Part shown: positions 41,307 to 52,126 of the stretch, piece by piece
How the letters are laid out: each line of letters starts with the position of its first letter
Numbering within the stretch: the first letter of the stretch is position 1
NCBI GenBank assembly: GCA_016793165.1
Contig: JAEULA010000009.1
Coordinates: forward strand, 1-56,882
Direction of reading: 5' to 3'
From: Alphaproteobacteria bacterium
GTDB taxonomy: Bacteria > Pseudomonadota > Alphaproteobacteria > CACIAM-22H2
DNA length: 56,882 nucleotides
Made by a program: the position numbers and the translations under genes
Notes under the pieces: model-generated
Database searches by the model: none
What the model was told of the DNA's origin: nothing
The model's input: only the letters and a program-made list of their open reading frames with translations

Positions 41307-41984
41307 CTATAGCTTGCGTGCCGAGGTGGCCACCAGCGCGGGGGTGCGCGACAGGCTGTGGATTTCGAGCATCACTCCGTCGCCCGGCAAACGGCTTGGG
41401 GTGGCCTTGGCTGTGAACACCCAGCCGGCCGATCGGGCGGCGGCCATTTCGTCGTCGGCCTTCACGCCTTTCAGGAACAGGCATCTCCCATCATTTTTCA
41501 GGAACGGATGGGCGTAGTTGAGAAGTTCCGTCAACGCACTGAGGGCCCTGGCGGTGACGCAGTCGGCTTGGCCGGCGAGGTCGCCCGCGGCGAGGCGCTC
41601 GGCACGGGCGGCATGAACCCGCACCGTTGATCCCAGCAGTCGAAGTTCGCGGGCGGCATCGATCAAGAACGCGGCTTTCCGAGTATCCGACTCGACCAAA
41701 TGAAACATGGTCGATCGACCATGTTGTCGGCCGATCAAGGCCAAGACCAGACCCGGGAAGCCGGCACCCGTGCCAAGATCGAACACCACTTTGTCGTCAG
41801 CTGACAATAAACCAAATAACTGAGCTGAATCAGCGAAGTGACGCTCGTAGATATCATCGACCGTAGTCGACGAGATCAGATTGATCTTGGCCTGCCACTT
41901 CGAGATGATCGTGTGATAACTCTCAAACTCAGCGAGTGTTTCACGTGAAACATTGGCGAAGTTCATGAACTGAGAGGGGTTCAT
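41307..41984 (-). CDS. rsmG: 16S rRNA m7G527 methyltransferase RsmG (GidB)
   Basis: This 225-residue protein has the RsmG pattern: [48 protein letters not shown] (SAM-binding motif I) and AARAERLA...[22 protein letters not shown]. It methylates N7 of G527 in 16S rRNA using SAM. ATG 41984 overlaps the mnmG stop (ATGA); the longer open frame upstream is antisense to nothing known. The N-terminal residues NVSRETL are encoded by the parS sequence, so coding constraint and ParB binding share the same DNA, as in other bacteria. Confidence 0.95.
   Translation of the reverse strand: MNPSQFMNFANVSRETLAEFESYHTIISKWQAKINLISSTTVDDIYERHFADSAQLFGLLSADDKVVFDLGTGAGFPGLVLALIGRQHGRSTMFHLVESDTRKAAFLIDAARELRLLGSTVRVHAARAERLAAGDLAGQADCVTARALSALTELLNYAHPFLKNDGRCLFLKGVKADDEMAAARSAGWVFTAKATPSRLPGDGVMLEIHSLSRTPALVATSARKL
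41937..41952. promoter_or_regulatory. parS: parS centromere site (perfect 16-mer)
   Basis: TGTTTCACGTGAAACA is an exact match to the bacterial parS consensus and a perfect palindrome. It lies within the 5' part of rsmG, about 1.5 kb from parB, where it encodes the NVSRET stretch of the enzyme. ParB should load here. Confidence 0.95.
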
Positions 41985-43843
41985 GCCACCTGCCGCCTTG
42001 CGTAACGCAGAAGGATCGTCAGCGCTGCCGGCGTAATCCCGGGAATCCGAGCCGCCTGCGCCAAACTGGTGGGACGCGCGGCGCCTAGCTTCTGGCGCAT
42101 CTCGTTCGAGAGGGCGGTGATCCGCGTGTAGTCGAGATCCGCGTCGAGAGTGAGCGCCGAGTCGGCACGATAACTCCGGATGTCCGGTTCCTGCCTCGAG
42201 AGGTAACCGCGGTAGCGCGCGTCGATGCGCAGCTGTTCGACGATTCCAGCCGGCAGCGTGCCGAGCTCCGGCCACATCCGGCAAAGCTGCGGCCATTCGA
42301 TGTCCGGTAGCGCGAGGAGCTGGTCGACGGACCTGACGATGCCGTCCTGATTGACCTCGATGCCGCCGACCGCGAGTTGTGGTGGCGAAGCACGTAGCGA
42401 ACTCACCAAGGCCCGGCCGGTCGCGAGCGCGGCGGCCTTGCGCTCCCAGGCCGCGGCGCGCGCCGACCCGATGCAGCCGATCGCGAGCCCTCGAGGGGTC
42501 AGGCGCTGGTCGGCATTGTCGGCTCGAAGTTGGATCCGATACTCCGCGCGGCTCGTGAGCATCCGATAAGGCTCGGAAGTCCCGAGAGTGGTCAGGTCGT
42601 CGATCATCACGCCCGTATAGGTCTCGGCGCGGTCGACCGTGAATGCCGCGCTACCGGATACGGCCAAGGCGGCATTGAGCCCGGCGATCACACCCTGAGC
42701 GGCAGCTTCCTCGTAGCCGGTGGTGCCGTTGATCTGTCCGGCAAAGAAGAGTCGGCCGACCCGCTTGGTTTCCAAGGTCAGCTTCAGCTCTCGAGGATCG
42801 ACATAATCGTATTCGATTGCGTAGCCCGGCCGCAGCATTGCCGCGCGTTCCAGCCCGGGAATGGTCTTGAGGAGATCCAATTGCACCCGGGCCGGCAGGG
42901 ACGTCGAGATCCCGTTGGGGTAGACGGTATCGTCGTCCAAACCCTCGGGCTCGAGGAACACCTGGTGTCGTTCCTTGGTCGCAAAACGGACGACCTTGTC
43001 CTCAACCGATGGGCAATAACGCGGGCCCGTTCCCTTGATCTGACCTGAGTACATCGGGGAGCGATGCAGATTGTCCCGGATGAGAGCGTGGCTCGCGGCG
43101 GTCGTGTGGGTGATGTGACACGAGATCTGGGGGACCGTGATCGTCTCGGTAAGAGTCGAGAAGGGGATAGGCGGATTGTCGCCGGGCTGCTCCTCGAGGG
43201 CCTGCCAATCGATCGTCCGACCATCCAGGCGGGGGGGCGTCCCGGTCTTCAGGCGGCCGAGACCGAAGCCGAACCGGCCCAGCGTCTCCGACAGCCCGAG
43301 GGCCGGCGCCTCGCCGACACGACCGGCCGGAATCTTCTCCTCGCCGATATGGATCAACCCGCGCAGGAAGGTCCCAGTCGTCAGGACAACGGCGCCGGCG
43401 CGAAGCTCATCGCCCGTTTGCATCACGACCCCGCGGACGGTCCCTGATCCGTCGAACAGAAGGTCCTCGACCGCACCTCCAAGAATCGTCAGTCCCGGTT
43501 GCCCAGCGAGAATTGTCTGAACCGCCCGACGATAGAGTTTCCGATCCGCCTGCGCCCGCGGTCCGCGCACGGCCGGGCCCTTGGACAGATTGAGCATCCG
43601 GAACTGGATGCCCGCCTGATCGATCGCTCGGCCCATGACTCCGTCGAGGGCATCGATCTCCCGGACGAGGTGTCCTTTGCCAAGCCCGCCGATCGCCGGG
43701 TTGCAGGACATCTCGCCGATCTTTGCCGGATCGTGGGTGATCAGCGCGGTCCGCGCTCCCATGCGGGCGGAGGCCGCTGCCGCCTCGCATCCGGCGTGGC
43801 CACCGCCAACGACGATCACATCAAAGGAATCTTGGGTCGGCAT
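41981..43843 (-). CDS. mnmG: tRNA uridine-5-carboxymethylaminomethyl synthase subunit MnmG (GidA)
   Basis: This 620-residue protein starts with the FAD-binding motif [23 protein letters not shown]. It carries the MnmG signatures [72 protein letters not shown] and the C-terminal domain ending [20 protein letters not shown]. With MnmE it adds the carboxymethylaminomethyl group to wobble U34 of tRNAs. ATG 43843 is chosen at the family N-terminus; the frame extends to 43876. A degenerate parS-like site lies 40 bases upstream of the start. Confidence 0.97.
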   Translation of the reverse strand: MPTQDSFDVIVVGGGHAGCEAAAASARMGARTALITHDPAKIGEMSCNPAIGGLGKGHLVREIDALDGVMGRAIDQAGIQFRMLNLSKGPAVRGPRAQADRKLYRRAVQTILAGQPGLTILGGAVEDLLFDGSGTVRGVVMQTGDELRAGAVVLTTGTFLRGLIHIGEEKIPAGRVGEAPALGLSETLGRFGFGLGRLKTGTPPRLDGRTIDWQALEEQPGDNPPIPFSTLTETITVPQISCHITHTTAASHALIRDNLHRSPMYSGQIKGTGPRYCPSVEDKVVRFATKERHQVFLEPEGLDDDTVYPNGISTSLPARVQLDLLKTIPGLERAAMLRPGYAIEYDYVDPRELKLTLETKRVGRLFFAGQINGTTGYEEAAAQGVIAGLNAALAVSGSAAFTVDRAETYTGVMIDDLTTLGTSEPYRMLTSRAEYRIQLRADNADQRLTPRGLAIGCIGSARAAAWERKAAALATGRALVSSLRASPPQLAVGGIEVNQDGIVRSVDQLLALPDIEWPQLCRMWPELGTLPAGIVEQLRIDARYRGYLSRQEPDIRSYRADSALTLDADLDYTRITALSNEMRQKLGAARPTSLAQAARIPGITPAALTILLRYARRQVA

Positions 43844-43883
43844 AATGGGCGGGAGCCTAGGGAGTTCGCGTATCACGGGTCAA

Positions 43884-43899
43884 TGTTTCACGTGGATCG
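43884..43899. promoter_or_regulatory. Degenerate parS-like half-site between mnmE and mnmG
   Basis: TGTTTCACGTGGATCG matches the parS consensus at 13 of 16 bases, keeping the left arm and central CACGTG but losing most of the right arm. It lies in the 80-base gap between mnmE and mnmG, about 1.95 kb from the perfect parS. It may be a weak ParB site or a relic. Confidence 0.5.
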
Positions 43900-43923
43900 C
43901 AGGATTTTCCGTCGAAAATACAG

Positions 43924-45294
43924 CTATTTACCGATGCAGAAGGTGTTGAACAGCACATCGAGCATGGCCTCGACGTCGCTGCGACCGGTGATCCGACCGA
44001 CGGCGTCGCCGGCATGGCGGAGCTCTTCGGCGAGCAACTCGGGATCCGTGGTGTCGATCGCACGCAACAAGGCTGCTTGGGCGTCCGCGATGGCTTCGCG
44101 ATGTCGGGCTCGGGTCAGAGCCGCTCCATCAACGGAGCCGCTCGACAATGCGGCCGCGGCGCGCTGCTCCAGCAGGAGCGCCAAGGAGTCGCATCCCGTT
44201 CCGTTGCGGGCGGAGATCGCGATCATTCGCCCGCCGTCCGGATGACCGGGCAGCTTCTCGGGGTCGACGGCCAGATCGAGTTTGTTCCAAACCAGCACCG
44301 CGTCGCGCGTCAAGAGAGCTCGTGCTTCGGGGTCCGCAATCGCGACCGACGGTGCCGACGCATCGAGCAGGACAAGGCGAAGGTCGGCCCGGTCGGCATG
44401 GGCGCGCGCACGCCGCATGCCCTCGGCCTCGACCAGGGCCTGGTCCCGATTGACCGCGGGATCAATCGCCCGGAGTCCGGCCGTATCCGCCAGAATGACC
44501 GGCCACCCTCCGAGATCGAGTGCGACCTCCAGAATGTCCCGCGTGGTGCCGGCGATAGCCGAAACGATGGCAGCGTCTCGCCCGGCGAGCCGATTGAGAA
44601 GGGAGGACTTGCCGGCATTGGGCGGGCCGACGATCGCGATCGTGAAGCCGTCGCGCAGGCGTTCGCCCCGGCTCGAGCCCCGGATCGCGGTCTCCATTTC
44701 GCACTGCAGCAATTCAAGATCGGGCCGCAATCTGTCCCCGAGAGCACCATCTAAGTCCTCGTCGGGAAAGTCGATTTCGGCTTCGACCTGTGCCCGTGCG
44801 AGCAGCAATCGCTGCCGCCAAGCTTCGCATTGAGCGCCGAGCTTGCCGCTGAGCTGGCGAAAGGCCTGTCGCGCCTGGGCCGCGGTATCGGCCGCGACGA
44901 GATCGGCCAGTCCTTCGACCTGGGTGAGATCGAGCTTGCCGTTGTCGAAGGCACGGCGTGCAAATTCGCCGGCCCGGGCGAGCCTGAACTCGGTCAAGGA
45001 GCCGAGTGCTCCGAGAATTATGGTTAACGTCGCGCGGCCGCCGTGGAGGTGGAATTCGGCGCAGTCCTCGCCCGTGAAGGAATGCGGGGCCGGAAACCAC
45101 ACGACCAGCGCATCGTCGAAGGCCTCGCCGGTCGTCGGATCCAGCAGCAGCCGGCGCGACAGCCGGCGCGGCGCCGGTGGCGGCATGCGCGTCAGCGACT
45201 CCAGCGCGCCGCGTGTCCCAGGTCCGGAGACACGCACCACGGCTATCGCGCCGATGCCCGAAGGCGTCGCGGGGGCGTAGATCGTTGCGCTCAT
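43924..45294 (-). CDS. mnmE: tRNA modification GTPase MnmE (TrmE)
   Basis: This 456-residue protein has the MnmE N-terminal domain (TIYAPATPSGIGAIAVVRVSGP) and FHLHGG with FARRAFDNGKLDLTQVEGLADLVAADT. The GTPase domain has G1 GPPNAGKSSLLNRLAG, G2/G3 GTTRDILEV and ADTAGLR, and G4 NKLD. The C-terminal Cys motif is NTFCIGK. It forms the U34 modification complex with MnmG. ATG 45294 or ATG 45312 fit as starts; the frame runs on upstream to 45423 without similarity. The rho gene usually next to mnmE is about 33 kb away here. Confidence 0.96.
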   Translation of the reverse strand: MSATIYAPATPSGIGAIAVVRVSGPGTRGALESLTRMPPPAPRRLSRRLLLDPTTGEAFDDALVVWFPAPHSFTGEDCAEFHLHGGRATLTIILGALGSLTEFRLARAGEFARRAFDNGKLDLTQVEGLADLVAADTAAQARQAFRQLSGKLGAQCEAWRQRLLLARAQVEAEIDFPDEDLDGALGDRLRPDLELLQCEMETAIRGSSRGERLRDGFTIAIVGPPNAGKSSLLNRLAGRDAAIVSAIAGTTRDILEVALDLGGWPVILADTAGLRAIDPAVNRDQALVEAEGMRRARAHADRADLRLVLLDASAPSVAIADPEARALLTRDAVLVWNKLDLAVDPEKLPGHPDGGRMIAISARNGTGCDSLALLLEQRAAAALSSGSVDGAALTRARHREAIADAQAALLRAIDTTDPELLAEELRHAGDAVGRITGRSDVEAMLDVLFNTFCIGK

Positions 45295-45442
45295 CGCGGT
45301 GTCGGCCGGCATGAGTCGAGCGTCGCGTCGTCGTCGGCCCGCGGCGTCGACGAGGCGCCATCGCGAGGTCGCTGTGGCATGATCGGCATTCGTCACCGTC
45401 CCGCGGCCTTCGCGCCCGGGCAAATCCGGGCGCGAAGAATAG

Positions 45443-46282
45443 ATGAGTCTCGATCCAAGACGACACGCGTTCCGTCCGGACCTTGCCGATGCCGGATTGA
45501 CCGGACAGGTGGAAGCGACGCGCTTCGTGACCCCGATCGGCCGTCAGGTCGCCGCGCCGGCCTGCGCATTGCGCCGTCACCCGCGCGCCGACGCTCCGCT
45601 CGACACCGAAGCGGTGCATGGCGATCGCGTGCGCGTGTTCGACACGACCGAGGACGGGTGGAGCTGGGTGCAGCTGGAAGCGGATGCCTATGTCGGCTAC
45701 GTGCGCAGCGAAGCGCTGCGCGATCCAGGTCCGGCGCCGACGCATCGCGTGGTCGTGCCGCGCACCTTCGTCTATCCGTCGCCGGACGTGAAGGCGCCGC
45801 CGGCGAGCTGGCTGCCGATGGGTGCCGAGGTCGCGGCTGCGCTGCATGATCCGCGGTTCATGCGGGTCGATGGCGGCTTTGCGATCGCGCGTCACCTCGC
45901 GCCGCTCTCGCTGCCGGCACCGGACTACGTCGCCGTCGCCGAGATGCTGACCGGCGTGCCGTATCTTTGGGGCGGGCGCACGGCGGGCGGAATCGACTGC
46001 TCCGGTCTGGTGCAGTTGGCGATGCGCGTCGCAGGGCGCGCCGTGCCTCGGGATTCGGACATGCAGGAGCGCGAGCTCGGCACGCCGCTGGCGACCAACG
46101 GCGAGCTGCGTCGCGGCGACCTCGTCTTCTGGAAAGGGCATGTCGGCATGATGCGCGACGGCACCACGCTTCTGCATGCCAACGGATTTCACATGCTCGT
46201 CGCGAGCGAGCCGCTGGCCGAGGCGGCAGCCCGCACCGAGGCCTCGTCGGGCAGCCTCATCACGTCGATCCGCCGACCGTGA
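45443..46282 (+). CDS. NlpC/P60 family endopeptidase with SH3-like domains
   Basis: This 279-residue protein has two predicted SH3-like bacterial domains (about 40-95 and 100-155: TEAVHGDRVRVFDTTEDGWSWVQLEADAYVGYV and RVVVPRTFVYPSPDVKAPPA). A C-terminal NlpC/P60 cysteine peptidase domain follows (GVPYLWGGRTAGGIDCSGLVQLAM, Cys186; GDLVFWKGHVGMM, His233; LLHANGFHM, His245). Such enzymes cut peptidoglycan stem peptides, usually the gamma-D-Glu-mDAP bond. There is no clear N-terminal signal peptide, so it might act on cytoplasmic muropeptides or be exported in an unseen way. It is divergent from mnmE. Confidence 0.92.
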   Translation: MSLDPRRHAFRPDLADAGLTGQVEATRFVTPIGRQVAAPACALRRHPRADAPLDTEAVHGDRVRVFDTTEDGWSWVQLEADAYVGYVRSEALRDPGPAPTHRVVVPRTFVYPSPDVKAPPASWLPMGAEVAAALHDPRFMRVDGGFAIARHLAPLSLPAPDYVAVAEMLTGVPYLWGGRTAGGIDCSGLVQLAMRVAGRAVPRDSDMQERELGTPLATNGELRRGDLVFWKGHVGMMRDGTTLLHANGFHMLVASEPLAEAAARTEASSGSLITSIRRP

Positions 46283-46315
46283 CGCGCAACGGCCGGCCGG
46301 TCGCCGCGCCGGAAT

Positions 46316-46675
46316 TCAGCCCGCTTTCGCGGGTCCGTCCTCGGGCTTGAGCATCAGGCGCGTAACGCGTTCGCCGCGGCGCAGATGCGTCTCGAGGATC
46401 TCGTCCACATCGGCGTTCGATTTCGGCGAATACCACACGCCCTCGGGATAGACGACCATCACCGGCCCGAGCTCGCAGCGATCGAGGCAGCCCGACTGGT
46501 TGATCCGGATGCCGGCCAGGCCGAGCTCCTTGGCACGCGCCTTCATGTAGTTGCGCAGCGGTTCCGCGCCGCGCTCCTTGCAGCAGCCGCGCTTGTGGCC
46601 GGGCGGCCGCTCGTTCACGCAGCAGAACACATGCGCTTCGTAGTAGGGCTTCGGATCGTCGGAACGCGAACGCAT
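46316..46675 (-). CDS. (2Fe-2S) ferredoxin-domain, thioredoxin-like protein
   Basis: This protein of about 119 residues has the thioredoxin-like [2Fe-2S] ferredoxin pattern: [18 protein letters not shown] at the N-terminus and [41 protein letters not shown] at the C-terminus. The Cys positions (first cluster C-x10-13-C, second C-x3-C) agree with the family. Such small proteins are likely electron carriers of unknown partners, sometimes found with cobalamin or hydrogenase genes, which are absent here. ATG 46675 ([19 protein letters not shown]) is preferred to 46702. Confidence 0.88.
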   Translation of the reverse strand: MRSRSDDPKPYYEAHVFCCVNERPPGHKRGCCKERGAEPLRNYMKARAKELGLAGIRINQSGCLDRCELGPVMVVYPEGVWYSPKSNADVDEILETHLRRGERVTRLMLKPEDGPAKAG

Positions 46676-46736
46676 CGGTGGCCGGTCTCCTCGCGATGAC
46701 AAGGAAACGTGTTTAGCGCGAGGGGCGGGCGTGGAG

Positions 46737-46985
46737 CTACTTCTTGGTCGGGTCCATCGCGCCGGCGGCGAGCTGGCCCCAGAACCGCTGCAACTGCTCG
46801 AACCCCTGCATCGTCGCAGGCATCCAGGTCTTCATCATCTGCTCGGGATCCATCGCCGAGAGACCCTGCATCATCCGGTTCTCGATCTCCTTCATCATGG
46901 TTTCCTGCAGGGGCTTCACGTCGGGGAGCCCGAAGAAGGCGCGGGCTTCGGCCGGCGTGCATTCGATGTCGAGCTTCACCTTCAT
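46737..46985 (-). CDS. Small DUF6489-like protein
   Basis: This 82-residue protein begins [27 protein letters not shown]. It continues with a Met/Gln-rich helical part ([16 protein letters not shown], [28 protein letters not shown]), giving an amphipathic, phasin-like appearance. I recognise it tentatively as DUF6489 by its N-terminal CTPAEAR...GLPDV; the function is unknown. GGGGAGAAG stands before ATG 46985. It is encoded between the Fe-S protein gene and the divergent thioredoxin-domain protein gene. The much longer frame on the same strand (to 49202) is antisense noise. Confidence 0.8.
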   Translation of the reverse strand: MKVKLDIECTPAEARAFFGLPDVKPLQETMMKEIENRMMQGLSAMDPEQMMKTWMPATMQGFEQLQRFWGQLAAGAMDPTKK

Positions 46986-47075
46986 GGCACTTCTCCCCGC
47001 ATCTGCGCCGGCCGTCCGGGACCGGTGGCGAACCCATGTTCGCCCGCTGTCGCGCAGCGGAGCAAGGAGGCCGGC

Positions 47076-49115
<2,040 letters not shown>

Positions 49116-49158
49116 TCTGAGCGCCACGTCAGGATCACGAACGACGAGGGCCCTCGAC

Positions 49159-49854
49159 ATGTCCGACATCACGATCAAGGCCGCCGACGGCGGCAGCTTC
49201 ACCGGCTATCTGGCATCGCCCAAGGGCGGGAAGGGGCCGGGCATCCTGGTCATCCAGGAGATCTTCGGCGTCAACAAGGTCATGCGCGATCTCTGCGACG
49301 GCTTCGCGGCCGCCGGCTATTTTGCGCTCTGCCCCGACCTGTTCTGGCGCCAGCAGCCCGGAATCCAGATCACCGACAAGACCCAGGCCGAGTGGAACCG
49401 GGCCTTCGAGCTCTACAAGGGCTTCGACGTTGCCAAGGGCGTCGACGATCTGAAGGCCGCGCTCGCGCGCCTGCGCGGGATCGAGGGCTGCACCGGAAAG
49501 GTCGGCAGCGTCGGCTACTGCCTCGGCGGCAAGCTCGCCTACCTGATGGCGACCCGATCCGATGCGGATTGCAATGTCGGCTACTACGGCGTGGCGATCG
49601 AGGCCGACCTGGGCGAGGCCCCGAGGATCGCCAGGCCGCTGATGCTGCACATCGCGGAGAAGGATTCCTTCGTGCCGCCCGCGGCGCAGGCGCAGATCAG
49701 TTCCGCGCTCGGCGCGAACCGGCACGTCACGATCCACGTCTATCCGGGGATGGAGCACGCCTTCTCGCGCGTCGGCGGCCAGCACTACGACAAGGCCAGC
49801 GCCGACCAGGCGAACGCCCGCACGGCGGCGTTCTTCAAGCAGCATCTCGGGTGA
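49159..49854 (+). CDS. Dienelactone hydrolase family protein
   Basis: This 231-residue alpha/beta hydrolase has the nucleophile elbow VGYCLGG with Cys121 in place of Ser. Asp169 lies in IAEKDSFVPP and His200 in PGMEHAFSR, the Cys-Asp-His triad of dienelactone hydrolases. PGILVIQEIFGVNKVMRDLCDGFAAAGYFALCPDLFWR is the typical N-terminal section. Family members hydrolyse dienelactones in chloroaromatic breakdown or other esters. The substrate is open because no catechol genes are nearby. It shares a GTGA junction with the following MFS gene, which suggests that the transporter and the hydrolase work on related compounds. Confidence 0.93.
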   Translation: MSDITIKAADGGSFTGYLASPKGGKGPGILVIQEIFGVNKVMRDLCDGFAAAGYFALCPDLFWRQQPGIQITDKTQAEWNRAFELYKGFDVAKGVDDLKAALARLRGIEGCTGKVGSVGYCLGGKLAYLMATRSDADCNVGYYGVAIEADLGEAPRIARPLMLHIAEKDSFVPPAAQAQISSALGANRHVTIHVYPGMEHAFSRVGGQHYDKASADQANARTAAFFKQHLG

Positions 49855-51038
49855 CGCGATCCGGTGCGGGGGCCGGCGCTCGGGTGCCGGCCCCGCCTTT
49901 CCCGTGGCTGCTGCTCGGCGCCGCGTGCTGGGCGACGTTCATCATCACCGGCTCGGGCGTCGTCCGCTCGCCGTTCCTGCTCGAGATCGCGCGCGACCTG
50001 TCGAGCTCGTTCCTCGCCGTCGCCAACCTCTTCTCCTTCACCGCTTTCGCCTGGGGCATCGCCGCGCTGTTCGCGGGCGCGACCTCCGACCGCATCGGGC
50101 GTCGTCCGCTGCTGGTCGTCGCTCATCTGGCGCTGATCGTCGGGACCGTCGGCGTCGCGAATTCCCACAGCTATCCCGTCGTCGCGTTCTGGACGCTGGT
50201 CGCCGGCGCGGGCGGCGGCGGCCACATGGGCGTGATCTTCGCTGCCGTCTCGGATCACGTGCCGCCGGACCGACGCGGTCGTGCGCTCGGCTGGATCATC
50301 ACCGGCCAGTCGCTGTCCTTCGTCGTCGGCGTGCCGCTGGCAACCTGGATCGGCAGCATGACCGACTGGCGCGGGGTGATGCTGGGCGTCGCCGCCGCCG
50401 ACGTCGTCGCGATCCTCGGCCTGTGGACGGCGCTTCCCGGCGGCCGCCACGTTCCGGCCTCCGCCGCGCCGTCGCTGCGACAGATGATCCCCGAAGGGCG
50501 CGTCGCGATGCTGCTGGCGGCGGGCACGACCGAGCGCGTCTGCTACGGCGTCGTCGCCGTCTATTTCGCGACGCTGCTCAAGCTTCGCTACGACCTCAGC
50601 CTCGCGCAGCTCACGCTTCCGTTGGCATTGATGGCCGCCGGGAACCTCGTCGGCAACGCCGCGGGCGGGCGCATCGCCGACCAGCTGCCGCGGCGCGAGC
50701 GCAGCTTCGCGTTGGCGTCGCTCGCCACCGGCGGACTCGCGATCCTGCTCTTCGCGATCGACACCGGATTGTGGACGGCGGTCGGTCTGGGCTTCGCCTA
50801 CGCGTTCGTCAACGCGCTCGGCCGGCCGGCGATCGTCGCGGTGCTGAGCGAGGTGTCGCGCGAGATGCGCGGCGCGATCCTCGGCCTGAACATCACCTGC
50901 GCCAGCCTGGGCTGGATCACCGCCGCGGCCGCGGGCGGCGTCATGATCGACCGCTTCGGCGTCGGGAGCGTCGCGGTGCTGACCGCCTGCATGTCGCTGC
51001 TCGGCGCGGCGCTCGCGCTGGTGGCCGGGCGGCGCTGA
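49851..51038 (+). CDS. Major facilitator superfamily transporter
   Basis: This 395-residue protein has 12 predicted membrane helices and the loop 2-3 motif FAGATSDRIGRRPLLVVAHL. It also has AGAGGGGHMGVIFAAVSDHVPPDRRGRALGWIITGQSLSF and DRFGVGSVAVL. The start is GTG 49851 overlapping the hydrolase stop (GTGA), so the two genes are translationally coupled. Both import and export are possible. No specificity can be judged. Confidence 0.9.
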   Translation: MTRSGAGAGARVPAPPFPWLLLGAACWATFIITGSGVVRSPFLLEIARDLSSSFLAVANLFSFTAFAWGIAALFAGATSDRIGRRPLLVVAHLALIVGTVGVANSHSYPVVAFWTLVAGAGGGGHMGVIFAAVSDHVPPDRRGRALGWIITGQSLSFVVGVPLATWIGSMTDWRGVMLGVAAADVVAILGLWTALPGGRHVPASAAPSLRQMIPEGRVAMLLAAGTTERVCYGVVAVYFATLLKLRYDLSLAQLTLPLALMAAGNLVGNAAGGRIADQLPRRERSFALASLATGGLAILLFAIDTGLWTAVGLGFAYAFVNALGRPAIVAVLSEVSREMRGAILGLNITCASLGWITAAAAGGVMIDRFGVGSVAVLTACMSLLGAALALVAGRR

Positions 51039-51042
51039 GCGC

Positions 51043-51507
51043 TCAGGCCAGCACGACCAGGACGCCGATCGCGCAGAAGCTCGCGGAGACGAGGCTGCCG
51101 AGCCCGACCAGCACCGCCGACGGCGCCCGGATCTGCTGCAGCGCCGTGATCGCGCTTGCGACCGGGGGCGGGGGCGCGACGGGGCGGTCGAAGTGGTCGA
51201 CGATTCGCGCGCGCGTCTCGGTCTCGAGCGGGAGGAGGTTGAGCCGAGACAGCAGCGCGAGGCTGCGCTCCTTCGACCACACCACGCGCTCCTTGAACGT
51301 GCCGCGCGCCTCGTCGACCGTCACGTGGACGATGCTCACCGTGTCGAGGCGGTCGTGCGTCGCCGAGAGCAGCCGCTTCGCCGCGGCCTGCGCCTCGTCG
51401 ATCCCGGCGTAGAAGCCCTCGATGAACCATTGCGGGGTCTTCGCCCCGACGGCTTCGCCGGGCACGCAGAAGACGACTTCGTAGCTGCTCTGGGGGGCGC
51501 TGGTCAT
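51043..51507 (-). CDS. Hypothetical protein with C-terminal membrane anchor
   Basis: This 154-residue protein starts MTSAPQSSYEVVFCVPGEAVGAKTPQWFIEGFYAGIDEAQAAAKRLL. It has a compact alpha/beta N-terminal domain of about 100 residues and a Pro-rich linker (RPVAPPPPVASA), and ends with a single hydrophobic helix (AVLVGLGSLVSASFCAIGVLVVLA). It looks tail-anchored in the inner membrane, with the domain in the cytoplasm. I recognise no family. It is convergent with the MFS gene four bases away and is probably monocistronic. Confidence 0.65.
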   Translation of the reverse strand: MTSAPQSSYEVVFCVPGEAVGAKTPQWFIEGFYAGIDEAQAAAKRLLSATHDRLDTVSIVHVTVDEARGTFKERVVWSKERSLALLSRLNLLPLETETRARIVDHFDRPVAPPPPVASAITALQQIRAPSAVLVGLGSLVSASFCAIGVLVVLA

Positions 51508-51616
51508 GCGCGAGACTCTGGCGCGCCATGCTTGATCGCCCGTAAAGCCGGCGGCGACTCACGCCATTTGGAACGGCGCGCCCATGCTTAGCGCGCCGTT
51601 CACCACGCCGCCGGAC

Positions 51617-52108
51617 TCAGGGTCGCGCGGCGGCGACGAACGGGGCGACCAGCAGCGGCGCAAAGGCGCCCATCGCCGCCGCCTTGCCCTCGTCGAACCA
51701 GGCGGCCTGGTGCAGGACGTTCATCGTGCCGATCACCTTGTCGTCGTAGACGATCGGCACGTTCACGCAGGACTCGCACCCGAGCGACCGGATGAGCTCG
51801 TGGTCGAAGAACGCGCCCTTGATGTCGTCGTAGGAGCGCGCGATCCACGTCTTGCGGTCGCGCAGAACGATGTCGCCCCAGGGCGTGCGGTTCATCGGCT
51901 TGCGCCCGCTCACGGGATAGTCCTTCGGATTGGACGAGTAGACGCGCGCGACCTCCTGGCCGTCGACGACCAGCAGGGTGAAGAGCTTGTGGCCGACGAG
52001 CTTCTGCACGGCCTCGTCGATCGCGCGATAGACCGGTGCCGGCTGGCCGGGCTGGCGCGCGGCCAGGGTGCAGCGGGCGAGCTCGGCGAGAATGTCGGTG
52101 GCGTTCAT
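51617..52108 (-). CDS. GAF-domain protein
   Basis: This 163-residue protein is a single GAF domain: APVYRAIDEAVQKLVGHKLFTLLVVDGQEVARVYSSNPKDYP, then WGDIVLRDRKTWIARSYDDIKGAFFDHELIRSLGCESCVNVPIVYDDKVIGTMNVLHQ. GAF domains bind small ligands such as cyclic nucleotides, haem or amino-acid-like molecules. The NVPI...GTMNVLH ending is typical. It lies 18 bases after livM on the same strand, so it is probably the last gene of the Liv transport operon and could sense or bind the transported compound. No effector domain is attached. Confidence 0.9.
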   Translation of the reverse strand: MNATDILAELARCTLAARQPGQPAPVYRAIDEAVQKLVGHKLFTLLVVDGQEVARVYSSNPKDYPVSGRKPMNRTPWGDIVLRDRKTWIARSYDDIKGAFFDHELIRSLGCESCVNVPIVYDDKVIGTMNVLHQAAWFDEGKAAAMGAFAPLLVAPFVAAARP

Positions 52109-52126
52109 GGCTCTCGTGTCCTTCCG

